A DNA stretch of 64,000 nt from an uncultured Sutterella sp. (GCA_900545335.1 UQYP01000008.1:1-64000), one strand, 5' to 3'; counted from the stretch's first letter, positions 31,046 to 38,537 are shown. Notes: generated from the letters alone by a model not told the origin. Translations and numbers: made by a program.

Positions 31046-31261
31046 ATGGATAAACTCGAAAACTTAAATCCATCTGCTGCATTTGAAATTGTCAAAACAG
31101 CAATCAGTAGCAACGCAATTTCTTTACCAAGCAAGTTTGCTAGGGTAGAACTTGGCTGGAAAGATGGTGAAGCCGAGAAAATGGCGCATCGCGATGCCAT
31201 TTATATAAGGACTCTTCTTACTGATCTTGTGAAGCAAGAGGTTCCTCTCGTTCAGAAGTAG
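31046..31261 (+). CDS. Small prophage protein, unassigned
   Basis: 71 residues from the ATG at 31046 (SD CAGGAG 8-9 bases upstream; the upstream open frame is not needed). MDKLENLNPSAAFEIVKTAISS... is helical and ends VKQEVPLVQK. It is rightward, overlapping the stop end of the leftward gene at 31218-31391 by 44 bp. Function unknown. Confidence 0.6.
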   Translation: MDKLENLNPSAAFEIVKTAISSNAISLPSKFARVELGWKDGEAEKMAHRDAIYIRTLLTDLVKQEVPLVQK

Positions 31262-31391
31262 TTTCCTTTTCTCCGTAAATCTTGTTGTGGGCTTGTATCA
31301 AAGAGTCCGCAACAAGATCAGGAGTGCAGCAGCCCTTCTTTGTTGCTTCTAAAACACATTCCCAAATTTGATCTTTCCAATTTTCTTGCAT
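31218..31391 (-). CDS. Small prophage protein, paralogue of the one at 39500
   Basis: 57 residues, absent from length-filtered gene calls. MQENWKDQIWECVLEATKKG, TPDLVADSLIQAHNKIYGEKE aligns with the protein at 39500-39712 (MKKNWKDQAWDVVLEVAKRS...). A SD-like GAGG lies eight bases before the ATG. Function unknown. Confidence 0.65.
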   Translation of the reverse strand: MQENWKDQIWECVLEATKKGCCTPDLVADSLIQAHNKIYGEKETTSEREEPLASQDQ

Positions 31392-31458
31392 ATCAACCTC
31401 ACGGATTTAAAACGAACGTCAACTGGTTTTCACATTAAAGGCCGGATCTCCTTTGTAC

Positions 31459-31632
31459 CTATCTTCCTTTAATCTTGACATGCTTCTTGTCCTCCTTTTG
31501 GCCTTTGATGTACTCGGCGCACATGACTTTGATAGGTTCCATTGTTTTGGGATCCACAATGAAAACATCAACATCTCCGCCGTGGTGTTCCCTTATCTCT
31601 TCGAGTTGCTCAATGAATCGGTCAAGTGTCAT
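31459..31632 (-). CDS. Small acidic prophage protein
   Basis: 57 residues with SD GGAG six bases before the ATG. MTLDRFIEQLEEIREHHGG, DVDVFIVDPKTMEPIKV resembles short phage proteins of the early region with an L...I...HG.DV.V pattern. It precedes none of the larger genes closely and follows the gene at 31643 by 10 bp in leftward order. Confidence 0.65.
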   Translation of the reverse strand: MTLDRFIEQLEEIREHHGGDVDVFIVDPKTMEPIKVMCAEYIKGQKEDKKHVKIKGR

Positions 31633-31642
31633 TTTTTACTCC

Positions 31643-32074
31643 TTAAAACTTTCTCAGTTTGTTGAAATGCCTAAGGGCGCATTTAACCTGCAGCTCTGCA
31701 TTGCGATATGAGCACTTAAACTTGCGACAGATGATGTACGGCGGTACTGGCTCTATCAGTCGCCAGTCAAACCACTTAAGAAGTGTCGCTCGTTCATAGT
31801 GATGTGCATACCATTTGGACTTGTCTTGCATGAGTGCTTCAACCAATTCAGCTCTCTTTTCATCAATTGGTTCAACATATTCGCTTTCAGCGCTTTTGCT
31901 TTTATCTTCATCGCCTTTTTTGTCTGGTCGATAGAAAAGCCGAATTGACATAAGAGTTGTCCACGTGGGGCTCAGTATTTTGTGCTTAGGTGCACGGCCC
32001 CAACGCTGCCAATTGGTCAAAAGCTCATAGGCCTCTTCAAGTTCTGCTTGGTCAAATTCACCGCCAAAGTACAT
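31643..32074 (-). CDS. Candidate late regulator (Q/DUF1133-like), uncertain
   Basis: 143 residues. AYELLTNWQRWGRAPKHKI at the N-terminus and a C-terminal part with a cysteine and basic residues (YIICRKFKCSYRNAELQVKCALRHF), which resembles a helix-turn-helix. It lies at the end of the leftward early operon after RusA, where lambdoid phages carry antiterminator Q. Function inferred from this position. Confidence 0.5.
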   Translation of the reverse strand: MYFGGEFDQAELEEAYELLTNWQRWGRAPKHKILSPTWTTLMSIRLFYRPDKKGDEDKSKSAESEYVEPIDEKRAELVEALMQDKSKWYAHHYERATLLKWFDWRLIEPVPPYIICRKFKCSYRNAELQVKCALRHFNKLRKF

Positions 32075-32083
32075 CTGCAGCTC

Positions 32084-32452
32084 CTATTCTGCGATTCCGG
32101 GCGCAAGAGGATCGCTGATGACCATCCGGTATTGGATGAGGACATGGGAAATAGGAACATCCGGTTGCACAGTTCTTCGCACCCAAACACCCCAGTGTTT
32201 GATGAGTGGCAGCTCTTTTTGTGCGAGTTCAAGACATTCAACCGCCAAGTCATAGTGATACTTTGCAGGGAAATAAGAGCCTTTCAGCACAAAATTGAAT
32301 ACGACTTTCAGATCTGAAACAACTTCATCAGGACCACAATTGTTTTTGATGTCATTTTTGAGGTACCGCAACAAAATCGACCATGCTTTGTCAGGCTGAT
32401 TTCTCCAGACATAAAAACCAATTCTCGATTCACCTGTCACAATCTTCTGCAT
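32084..32452 (-). CDS. Phage protein of unknown function
   Basis: 122 residues, overlapping RusA by 23 bp and followed by the Q-like gene after 9 bp. FYVWRNQPDKAWSILLRYLKNDI and FVLKGSYFPAKYHYDLAVECL suggest a compact helical protein. No family recognised. Confidence 0.65.
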   Translation of the reverse strand: MQKIVTGESRIGFYVWRNQPDKAWSILLRYLKNDIKNNCGPDEVVSDLKVVFNFVLKGSYFPAKYHYDLAVECLELAQKELPLIKHWGVWVRRTVQPDVPISHVLIQYRMVISDPLAPGIAE

Positions 32453-32834
32453 TTCTGTTTTCCTCCCAACTGAAAGTCAATCTGATGGCACCTGGAGCCT
32501 GAGCAGGGTGTCCCTGCATTCCTTTAATCGTGAAAAGCGTATCGTTTACGCCTAAGGCATCTGCAACACCGTCCAAATATGACTTGCAGGCGCTTAAAAT
32601 CCCATCCTCGTCACGTTTTCTGTTGATCGGAGGGGTGAAGTCAATCGTGTATCCAATTCGGCCTTTAGGATGGATTGGAGCCTTTACTTCGTTCATGGTG
32701 ACGATGCGAGCCCAGTTTCTGTGCACCTTTACCTTTTTGCTTTTGACGGCCCAATGCGGTCGCGCATTTGGGAAAAGAACGCGCTGCGGCCATGGCAACT
32801 CAATCGAAAATGATTGGATACTGTCTTGCATCAC
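32430..32834 (-). CDS. rusA: RusA-type Holliday junction resolvase
   Basis: 134 residues. RKRDEDGILSACKSYLDGVADALGVND (residues about 72-98) carries the spaced acidic residues of RusA (D.DN-like and D...D). The N-terminus has LPWPQRVLFPNARPHW. RusA cuts four-way junctions during phage replication. Overlaps the upstream gene by 4 bp. Confidence 0.88.
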   Translation of the reverse strand: MMQDSIQSFSIELPWPQRVLFPNARPHWAVKSKKVKVHRNWARIVTMNEVKAPIHPKGRIGYTIDFTPPINRKRDEDGILSACKSYLDGVADALGVNDTLFTIKGMQGHPAQAPGAIRLTFSWEENRNAEDCDR

Positions 32835-33535
32835 GCCGCCTTTTGCTCAAGTTGGTTGAAGTAGTAAAGCCTGTAGTCGCCTTGAACGGAGTTCATAAGA
32901 TCGAAGATCCATTCGGCACCGGTCACGAGTTGCCCGGGCTTGTATTCATGCTCATAGAAGAAAATGAATTTTCGGCCGGGATCCTCCGCATCTTGAATCT
33001 GATCGTTAGGTACGTAGACTTTCCCTGTTCGGCAGGGCAATTCAGGCATGTCCTCGAAGTTGTAAGTGTCTTCGTAGCCCAAGACTCGTCGCCAAGTAGT
33101 GGCCGAGCAGGGGAGGATTGAAAATCCGTAGGCTTCTTTGATCTGCAATCTACGAGCCCAGAGCGTTGGCAGATCTGGGATGTTCAGCGTTTGATGCGAG
33201 ATTTGAGCTCTAAGTGTTTGGCAAAGCTCGTCAATGTTTTGCGGCAGCGGGGCATGGTCAGCCTTTGCAATTTCTTTTGCCTTCGCTTCAATTTTGTCGC
33301 TTCGATAAGCGGCAAGTTTCTTCGCAAGGTCTGCCGGAAGGATCATTCGGTTGTTTTCACTCGCCCACTCGTTGAGAACGTGATTGATTGCTTTGGGCGT
33401 GAAGCCGCTGATCACGTTGACCCAGTACTGGCGGCTTCCTTCCGGAACGGTTACCGCACTCGGGGAGTACAGGCGCGCTAAGGTGAGCAATTGCTCGAAG
33501 AACGGCTCATAGCTTGGTTGCTTTTGCACTGTCAT
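32831..33535 (-). CDS. Replication-associated protein, lambda P-like position
   Basis: 234 residues. VISGFTPKAINHVLNEWASENNRMILPADLAKKLAAYR (residues about 42-79) follows the pattern of phage replication proteins that load the helicase. It lies directly after the O-like gene (12-bp gap). The second half (LWARRLQIKEAYGFSILPCSATTWRRVLG) is not familiar to me. Confidence 0.55.
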   Translation of the reverse strand: MTVQKQPSYEPFFEQLLTLARLYSPSAVTVPEGSRQYWVNVISGFTPKAINHVLNEWASENNRMILPADLAKKLAAYRSDKIEAKAKEIAKADHAPLPQNIDELCQTLRAQISHQTLNIPDLPTLWARRLQIKEAYGFSILPCSATTWRRVLGYEDTYNFEDMPELPCRTGKVYVPNDQIQDAEDPGRKFIFFYEHEYKPGQLVTGAEWIFDLMNSVQGDYRLYYFNQLEQKAA

Positions 33536-33547
33536 TTGGACGCTCCT

Positions 33548-34627
33548 TTATAGCGGGGTTTCGCTTTTAGCCCATTCCTCAATCTCTCTTTGCTTTTTTG
33601 CAGTCAGAGAGGCTCGGTAGCTTTCTGTTTGGTATTGCTTGGGATCTTCTGCGGCGTTGCGCAAAATGCCGATCAGGTAGCCGGTGTGTTTGCCCTGGGC
33701 TTTCCAGATCTCCATGCACCGGCGGAAACAGTCCACGGTGATGGTTTTCCGTTTGCAAAGGTCAATTAACTCCTGCGTTCGCGAGAGCTTGACCGCATAC
33801 ATACGGGCCAAGGCAATCATTTCAAGCGGGGTTAAGACATGGTCAGGATCGTCAAGATGCTTTTGAGCTGATTGCTGACCGGCATCATCAATTTGATTTT
33901 GTATTCTCGAATCAAACGAATAAGTCAAAGAATCCAAAGAATCAGACACGGAGCTATCCGGAGTCATAGCTTCGGATATTTCAGTTGTTTGTTTGTTATG
34001 GTTAAATATATTTTGTTCTTGTTCTTGTTCTTGATCTTGATCTTGATCTTGTTCTTGGCTTCGAAGGGGCTCTATGTAGCCCCTTTCAAGGGGCTTCGAA
34101 GGGGCTTTGTCGGGGCTTGGTTTTCCCTTAAGCCATTCTGCGTAGTCTCTTAAATCAAAACCAAGATGAAAATCATCGTTGTAACGCTCTAAAAACCGCG
34201 CGGCTATTGGCTTTGGCATTGATTTGACGTATTTTCTAAGCCCGACTACCCGGTTGTCTTTTTCTTTCAAAGACTCCCCAATTTGCCAGCGAGCCATCTC
34301 TTTAACGAAAACAAACTCACTTTCGAAGTCATAAAAGCAGAAATCAAGCTTAATCAGGGTCAAAATGGCCTCTTTTACCCCTTTCAAGGGGGATATGGTC
34401 CCCTCTAAAGGCCCTTGCAAGGGGCTTGAAAGGGGCTTAGAAGGGGCTTCAAAAGATCCCACGTCATTCAAAATTGCTGTCAGAGGACAGTAGTAGACCC
34501 CGGTCATTTCTGATGACGGGGATGTCATAAGATAGATGGCAACGCGTTGGGCATTAGGATCCTTCCTAAGTGCACGGCCTGTTTCGCCCACCCAGAACAT
34601 CGGGCTTACAACTCCGTATTCACGCAT
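33548..34627 (-). CDS. Replication initiator, lambda O-like arrangement
   Basis: 359 residues from the ATG at 34627 (MREYGVVSPMFWVGETGR; SD GGGAG 9 bases upstream). Residues 1-120 look like a winged-helix DNA-binding part (KDPNAQRVAIYLMTSPSSEMTGVYYCPLTAI...). Residues 170-225 are low complexity (Q/D/E repeats). The gene contains two clusters of 11-bp iterons, as lambda O contains ori. The leader can form a pseudoknot covering the SD. Confidence 0.75.
   Translation of the reverse strand: MREYGVVSPMFWVGETGRALRKDPNAQRVAIYLMTSPSSEMTGVYYCPLTAILNDVGSFEAPSKPLSSPLQGPLEGTISPLKGVKEAILTLIKLDFCFYDFESEFVFVKEMARWQIGESLKEKDNRVVGLRKYVKSMPKPIAARFLERYNDDFHLGFDLRDYAEWLKGKPSPDKAPSKPLERGYIEPLRSQEQDQDQDQEQEQEQNIFNHNKQTTEISEAMTPDSSVSDSLDSLTYSFDSRIQNQIDDAGQQSAQKHLDDPDHVLTPLEMIALARMYAVKLSRTQELIDLCKRKTITVDCFRRCMEIWKAQGKHTGYLIGILRNAAEDPKQYQTESYRASLTAKKQREIEEWAKSETPL
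34016..34118. repeat. Origin iteron cluster A and GATC-rich hexamer run
   Basis: GGGGCTT at 34090, 34101 and 34112 has an exact 11-bp period; GGGGCT also occurs at 34066 and the inverted GCCCC near 34079. Next to it (34016-34058) are hexamers of the GATCTT/GTTCTT type with several GATC sites. The period is not a multiple of three, so it is selected as DNA rather than protein. Confidence 0.65.
34421..34449. repeat. Origin iteron cluster B
   Basis: GGGGCTT at 34421, 34432 and 34443, again 11 bp apart, about 330 bp from cluster A and inside the same initiator gene. Confidence 0.65.
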
Positions 34628-34632
34628 ATTTG

Positions 34633-34699
34633 ACTGCTCCCACTGCCCCCTGAAAAGGTGGCGTGACCGATCGGGAGCAGTGAGTTGACCGGTCACGCC
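34633..34699 (-). promoter_or_regulatory. H-type RNA pseudoknot over the initiator ribosome binding site
   Basis: In the leftward RNA GGCGTGACCG (34699-34690) pairs with CGGTCACGCC (34669-34660). ACTGCTCCC (34681-34673), in the loop, pairs with GGGAGCAGT (34641-34633), which is the SD of the initiator gene (ATG 34627). Both stems are perfect (10 and 9 bp) and interleaved. Confidence 0.75.
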
Positions 34700-34707
34700 T
34701 TTACTGC

Positions 34708-34902
34708 CTATTCAGGCAATAAATCATCAATACGAACAGATCCGTTCGTAAAAGAAACAATCTTTCGCCAGTGCGCCTTGTTCGGGATTCTTCCTTGACT
34801 CCATTTCCAAACGGTCCATCTAGATACCCCGAGGTGTCTGGCTAGTTTTGCTTGTGTTCCGTAATCCGATTTCTTCAAAAAATCTCTTAATTTCATTTTC
34901 AA
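34708..34902 (-). CDS. Cro-like repressor
   Basis: 64 residues, a helix-turn-helix protein (TQAKLARHLGVSRWTVWKWSQGRIP). It diverges from the CI-like gene and is first in the leftward early operon ahead of the initiator, as cro-O-P. It would bind the operators between 34903 and 34992. Confidence 0.85.
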   Translation of the reverse strand: MKMKLRDFLKKSDYGTQAKLARHLGVSRWTVWKWSQGRIPNKAHWRKIVSFTNGSVRIDDLLPE

Positions 34903-34930
34903 TGCAGGATGTTTTGGTTACGATAAGTGT

Positions 34931-34962
34931 ATGGCAAAACGCTAACACTTGCAAATTGCTAA
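34931..34962. promoter_or_regulatory. Operators between cro and cI
   Basis: ATGGC-AAAAC-GCTAA (34931-34945) and the weaker CTTGC-AAATT-GCTAA (34948-34962) share a GCTAA half-site with five-base spacing. They match the sites at 35875 and 35923. Confidence 0.5.
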
Positions 34963-34992
34963 TGCGAAAATTCATGCAAAGGAGCAGTGAAT

Positions 34993-35694
34993 ATGAAGAC
35001 AATCAATGAAATTCGCCGAGAAAATCTCACTTTTTTAGTTGAGCAATACGGTTCGTTTGCCAAATTCAATGTTGCGCTTGGTCGTAACAGAAGAGATGCG
35101 ACTTTGAGTCAAATCAGGAATGGGGTGGCGAATACATCCAGCGGAAAGCCCAGAGAAATGGGCGATAGGTTGGCTCGATCTATTGAGCAAAAATTAAATC
35201 TAGGTGTAGGTTGGATGGACACGGAGCACAATTTCTCGGAAGAGGATGTGGATCAGTTAGGTGAAGATGTAATGTTCATTCCGATCTTTGAAAATAAAGT
35301 GAGCGCAGGGCCGGGGCAGGAGGTTCTGGACAGGGATATAGTTGCCGGTGGAATTACTTTTTATAAGCCATTTTTAGCGACGGCTTCACGATTGAGGGAT
35401 TTCGGGAATTTGGGGTTATTTTGCGTGATTGGTGATTCCATGAGCCCCACTTTTGAACATGGTTCGATACTTTTAGTGAATCGGTCAATCGTTGAATTCC
35501 AAGGCTCCGGGATCTACATTATTCGGGCTGTGGACGAGTTGTATGTAAAGCGAATTTCAAGAAAGATTACAACGGGAGAAACAGTCATTTCGTCCGACAA
35601 TCCCAGTGCTGGCGTCCCCGAATTGTTGAACGGAGAGACTCAAATTGAAATTTTAGGTAAAGTTGTTTTCGGCTGGAATGGACGCGCGTTCTAA
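34993..35694 (+). CDS. CI-like repressor with S24 autoprotease domain
   Basis: 233 residues from the ATG at 34993 (AGGAG 8 bases upstream; the GTG at 34987 is too close to the SD). The N-terminal part contains a helix-turn-helix-like region (FAKFNVALGRNRRDATLSQIRNG). Cleavage-site-like SAGPG lies near residue 105, Ser in GDSMSPTFEHG near 149, and Lys in LYVKRIS near 180. It maintains lysogeny and is inactivated through RecA-stimulated self-cleavage. Confidence 0.92.
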   Translation: MKTINEIRRENLTFLVEQYGSFAKFNVALGRNRRDATLSQIRNGVANTSSGKPREMGDRLARSIEQKLNLGVGWMDTEHNFSEEDVDQLGEDVMFIPIFENKVSAGPGQEVLDRDIVAGGITFYKPFLATASRLRDFGNLGLFCVIGDSMSPTFEHGSILLVNRSIVEFQGSGIYIIRAVDELYVKRISRKITTGETVISSDNPSAGVPELLNGETQIEILGKVVFGWNGRAF

Positions 35695-35716
35695 GCAGCT
35701 TAAATTCCATCAAAAT

Positions 35717-35740
35717 ACCCGCTTCGGCGGGTTTCTTTTT
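35717..35740 (+). terminator. Terminator of the repressor gene
   Basis: ACCCGC-TTCG-GCGGGT followed by TTCTTTTT. Confidence 0.9.
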
Positions 35741-35760
35741 GTCTGTCGTGATCTCAAATT

Positions 35761-35792
35761 TGATCATTTTAACCGACCGGTCAAAATGATCA
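35761..35792. repeat. 32-bp near-perfect palindrome
   Basis: TGATCATTTT and AAAATGATCA flank a central ACCG-ACCGGT core. It lies between the repressor terminator and the rightward early operon. Could be a site for a dimeric regulator. Confidence 0.6.
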
Positions 35793-35874
35793 CTCTTCCC
35801 CTTTATCTCTCTTCGTCCTTTGTTTTATTCCATTAAATCGTCAAAGTTTCGTCAATTTTGATTTTGATCAAGTA

Positions 35875-35937
35875 TTGGCTAAATGCTAATCATGCAAATG
35901 GCTGAAATAATTGCAATAAGTATTAGCTTGGTGCTAA
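35875..35937. promoter_or_regulatory. Operators of the rightward early operon
   Basis: TTGGC-TAAAT-GCTAA (35875-35889) and TTAGC-TTGGT-GCTAA (35923-35937) repeat the half-site and spacing of the cro/cI operators, suggesting repressor control of the genes from 35987 on. Confidence 0.55.
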
Positions 35938-35986
35938 CATCTTTCCAAAAGATCATTTTGAGTTTACCGGACAAGGGAGATTCGTC

Positions 35987-36106
35987 ATGCAAGATAAAGA
36001 ACGGAAGAGAAACTGGTTGACTGACCCCGACTTCTGGGGAGTGATCGGGATCTTCGCATTCTTGTACTTCGTCTTGTGGCTCGGCTCCGTTGTCGATCCC
36101 TTCTGA
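35987..36106 (+). CDS. 39-residue membrane protein
   Basis: Too short for usual ORF filters. MQDKERKRNWLTDPDFWG followed by one membrane segment (VIGIFAFLYFVLWLGSVV). First gene after the operators at 35875-35937; ACAAGGGAGA upstream supplies the SD. Function unknown. Confidence 0.6.
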   Translation: MQDKERKRNWLTDPDFWGVIGIFAFLYFVLWLGSVVDPF

Positions 36107-36108
36107 AC

Positions 36109-36204
36109 ATGAAACTAAAAAAGAAAGTGATAAAAGTCGCAGTTTCTTTAATTGCATTGGATTTTTTCTTAATTGCCTCTTGGATTGTGAGTGAATTGGT
36201 ATGA
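36109..36204 (+). CDS. 31-residue membrane peptide
   Basis: MKLKKKVIKVAVSLIALDFF..., a basic start and one hydrophobic helix. Two bp after the previous gene and overlapping the next start (ATGA), which supports translation. Confidence 0.5.
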   Translation: MKLKKKVIKVAVSLIALDFFLIASWIVSELV

Positions 36205-36428
36205 ATAAGCGTGCAAGAAATGATTTAGCGCCCGAAAACGTTTTGATGCTGTCTCTTGAGGAGGTTGCAGCAATGCTCTGTCTTGGTCAATCGACAGTCC
36301 GAAAGCTGGCCAAGGATGGAAATTTTCCAAAAGGGCTAAAACTGGGTACGGCGACACGATGGCGCAAGTCTGACATTTGCGCCTGGGTCGATGGGTTGGC
36401 GCCCCGTTGGGAAGGCAAGTCGAATTAA
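36201..36428 (+). CDS. AlpA/excisionase-like DNA-binding protein
   Basis: 75 residues. MLSLEEVAAMLCLGQSTVRKL, FPKGLKLGTATRWRKSDICAWVDG is the AlpA / HTH_17 pattern (helix-turn-helix, then F-P-x...RW...I..W). Such proteins act as excisionases or regulators of integrase genes. No integrase lies next to it here. Confidence 0.8.
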   Translation: MNKRARNDLAPENVLMLSLEEVAAMLCLGQSTVRKLAKDGNFPKGLKLGTATRWRKSDICAWVDGLAPRWEGKSN

Positions 36429-36500
36429 ACCTCTTTCGGCAGCGGTATCTCCTTGATGCGGTCTATCAAACTCCAATACCGCTGCCACTCTGGAATTGAA

Positions 36501-36602
36501 ATGAAAGAAATTTTGATTTTGATCGCTGCTGTGTGCGCAGCTTGGATCTGTTTCGGTCTCTTTTTCCAAATCGGTTCAAACATTGCCGGGAGCCTCTTCT
36601 AA
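36501..36602 (+). CDS. 33-residue membrane peptide
   Basis: MKEILILIAAVCAAWICFGLFF... is mostly one hydrophobic helix. Its stop overlaps the next ATG (TAATG). Confidence 0.5.
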   Translation: MKEILILIAAVCAAWICFGLFFQIGSNIAGSLF

Positions 36603-37258
36603 TGCCAGTCAGCAAAAAGCCCAGGAAGAAAGGTAAACGCTCACGAGTGTTTGACATTGTTCGCCGCTTCAAAAAGAACAATTACGAGAGCGTTGAGCAG
36701 TTCCGTCGGGATAGAAAGTACCTGCAGGAGCTTGAAAGAGACACGATTGTTGCCCGTGACCAGCTCGACTGGATGATTGCTTTGACCGATTTTAAAAATG
36801 TCCGCACGAGCTTTTTAAGGTCTCTTACCGCCCTCAACAGGTGGAGCACTACCGAGGATGCGGATGATTTCAACTTGGTCACTTCAAGCCTCATGCTTGG
36901 AATTCTGATCTGGCACAAAGCAAAGATTGCCGAAGAAGAGGTTTTGCGTGACATGCAGCACGCGGCTTTCATGTGTGTCGTTTGCGCCCGCTTGCGTAGC
37001 AAAAATCATGATATCCCTGCAGCGAACATTGAATCAGTCCGATACGGCTTGACTGTTGCGCAGCTGGTCATGGAGGCGGCATACAACGAAGACCGTCAGT
37101 CGTTCATTGATGCGCTTAAAGAGAACGCTCCCGAATTCCTGAGAAAGCATCCTGAATTGGTGGATGTTCACTACAGAATGGCCCTTGGCCGAAATTACGA
37201 CACAGTCCAAGAATGGGATCGAAAAGATCCTTTGCTGCAGGTTGTGCCTGCTGCGTAA
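36602..37258 (+). CDS. Early-region phage protein, unassigned
   Basis: 218 residues from the ATG at 36602. Basic N-terminus (MPVSKKPRKKGKRSRVFDIV), then all-helical. HKAKIAEEEVLRDMQHAAFMCVVCARL and YGLTVAQLVMEAAYNEDRQSF are the clearest parts. It resembles uncharacterised betaproteobacterial prophage proteins; no function known. Confidence 0.65.
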   Translation: MPVSKKPRKKGKRSRVFDIVRRFKKNNYESVEQFRRDRKYLQELERDTIVARDQLDWMIALTDFKNVRTSFLRSLTALNRWSTTEDADDFNLVTSSLMLGILIWHKAKIAEEEVLRDMQHAAFMCVVCARLRSKNHDIPAANIESVRYGLTVAQLVMEAAYNEDRQSFIDALKENAPEFLRKHPELVDVHYRMALGRNYDTVQEWDRKDPLLQVVPAA

Positions 37259-37271
37259 ACGGAGCCTGAAT

Positions 37272-37673
37272 ATGAAAGAAATGATCTACGGTCCTAGCAG
37301 ACCATTAGAAGTGCTTTGCAGAGGAGTCTACAAGGGACTCGAATATGGCGTTATTACTGGCGGAACACATCCGTGCTGTTACGTTGAATGTACAGATCTT
37401 CTTTTGGATCGAATCAATGAGCAAAAAGGGGAGTTTGCTTCCTCTATTGAGTACGACAAGGCAAATAAATTTGCTGATGTTCACGGCGGATTCTCATTTT
37501 TTGGTCCTCATCATCTATTGGACTCTGAGAAAAATTGGCTCGGTTGGGATTACGCGCATTTTGGCGATTATGTTGCCAGTTATGGAGATGCCGGTTGGAG
37601 AAAGTGGACATCTCAAGAACTTGTAGACCACTGCAAAAAATGCATTGACCAACTTGTTGTGTTTTCTTTTTAG
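37272..37673 (+). CDS. Early-region phage protein, unassigned
   Basis: 133 residues from the ATG at 37272 (SD GGAG 8-9 bases upstream). YGVITGGTHPCCYVECTD, GWDYAHFGDYVASYGDAG suggests a compact globular protein. Similar small proteins are common in phages (YKGFEYGIVTLGTHPCAYI-type) but are uncharacterised. Confidence 0.7.
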   Translation: MKEMIYGPSRPLEVLCRGVYKGLEYGVITGGTHPCCYVECTDLLLDRINEQKGEFASSIEYDKANKFADVHGGFSFFGPHHLLDSEKNWLGWDYAHFGDYVASYGDAGWRKWTSQELVDHCKKCIDQLVVFSF

Positions 37674-37692
37674 AGGTTTGGGAGTTTAAGTC

Positions 37693-38118
37693 ATGACGTG
37701 GCATTTGAAAGATCGCCTACTCGAAAAACAACTCACAAAAATTGTTCCGAACTTGAGTAATTTGATTGAAAAAGCCTTAGAAGAACAACCGTGCGAGAGT
37801 TACGTTGGACTTCAATTCAATAGAGTTGTTGATGGTCGTATTTTAGAAGATTGCAGGCTTTGGTTTTACAAATGGGAACTTGAAGAAATTAAAAATTATG
37901 ACCCGAATAACTGGAATGAGTACCCAGATGTAAAACCTCCAGAAAACACAATTTTTCGTGTTGAAATAGAGACCGATGAAGATTTCACTCGTTGCTTAGG
38001 TAGAACAAAAGACTCACAAATTTTGTTTATTTATGAAAGCTACGAGGGCTGGATCAATGTCGACAGTTTCAAAGAAGACAAGAGAAAAATAATACGTTTC
38101 CGCCCATGGGAGGATTAA
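37693..38118 (+). CDS. Early-region phage protein, unassigned
   Basis: 141 residues. Its lower GC and lysine/glutamate-rich composition differ from its neighbours. LEDCRLWFYKWELEEIKNYDPNNW and IYESYEGWINVDSF are the clearest parts. The stop overlaps the start of the decayed gene that follows by a few bases. Confidence 0.65.
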   Translation: MTWHLKDRLLEKQLTKIVPNLSNLIEKALEEQPCESYVGLQFNRVVDGRILEDCRLWFYKWELEEIKNYDPNNWNEYPDVKPPENTIFRVEIETDEDFTRCLGRTKDSQILFIYESYEGWINVDSFKEDKRKIIRFRPWED

Positions 38119-38263
38119 ATGGCTCAGCTCGATCTTTTTGATGGGGTGCGGACTCTAAATATCGTATCAATATCAGGAGGCAAGGACAGCAAGGAAGTAT
38201 GCGTTAGGCGACCCAGAAACCGTTAAAGCGTTACACATTTTTGACAAGGATGAAAATGACTGA
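38119..38263 (+). pseudogene. Decayed PAPS-reductase-like gene
   Basis: It starts MAQLDLFDGVRTLNIVSISGGKDS, the PP-loop (SxSGGKDS) of phage PAPS-reductase-family proteins. After eight more bases the frame is lost (stop at 38226). A second frame restores a plausible end, ALGDPETVKALHIFDKDEND (stop 38263). Normal members exceed 200 residues, so a large internal deletion plus frameshift is inferred. Confidence 0.75.
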
Positions 38264-38537
38264 TACCAGAATCGCCATGATCGCTGACCACTACGGTTTT
38301 GATCATCAGTGCACTAAGCTCACTGAGGAAATGGCCGAGCTTACTGTTGCTATTCACCATTTGAAAAACCGTAACACTTCTTTGGACAATGCCGAGTTCT
38401 GCGAAGAGTTTGCAGATGTTGAAATCCTCATGGATCAAATTCGGCATCTGCTCACACCTGAATTCAAGGCTTGGGTTGATGAATGCCGAGAATACAAACT
38501 TTCAAGGCAAATGGTCAGAATCAGCGATCTAAGATAA
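38256..38537 (+). CDS. MazG-like nucleotide pyrophosphohydrolase
   Basis: 93 residues from the ATG at 38256. CTKLTEEMAELTVAI supplies the E-x-x-E metal site and EEFADVEILMDQI the second E-x-x-D. This fold hydrolyses nucleoside triphosphates or ppGpp-like compounds and is common in phage early regions. Confidence 0.85.
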   Translation: MTDTRIAMIADHYGFDHQCTKLTEEMAELTVAIHHLKNRNTSLDNAEFCEEFADVEILMDQIRHLLTPEFKAWVDECREYKLSRQMVRISDLR

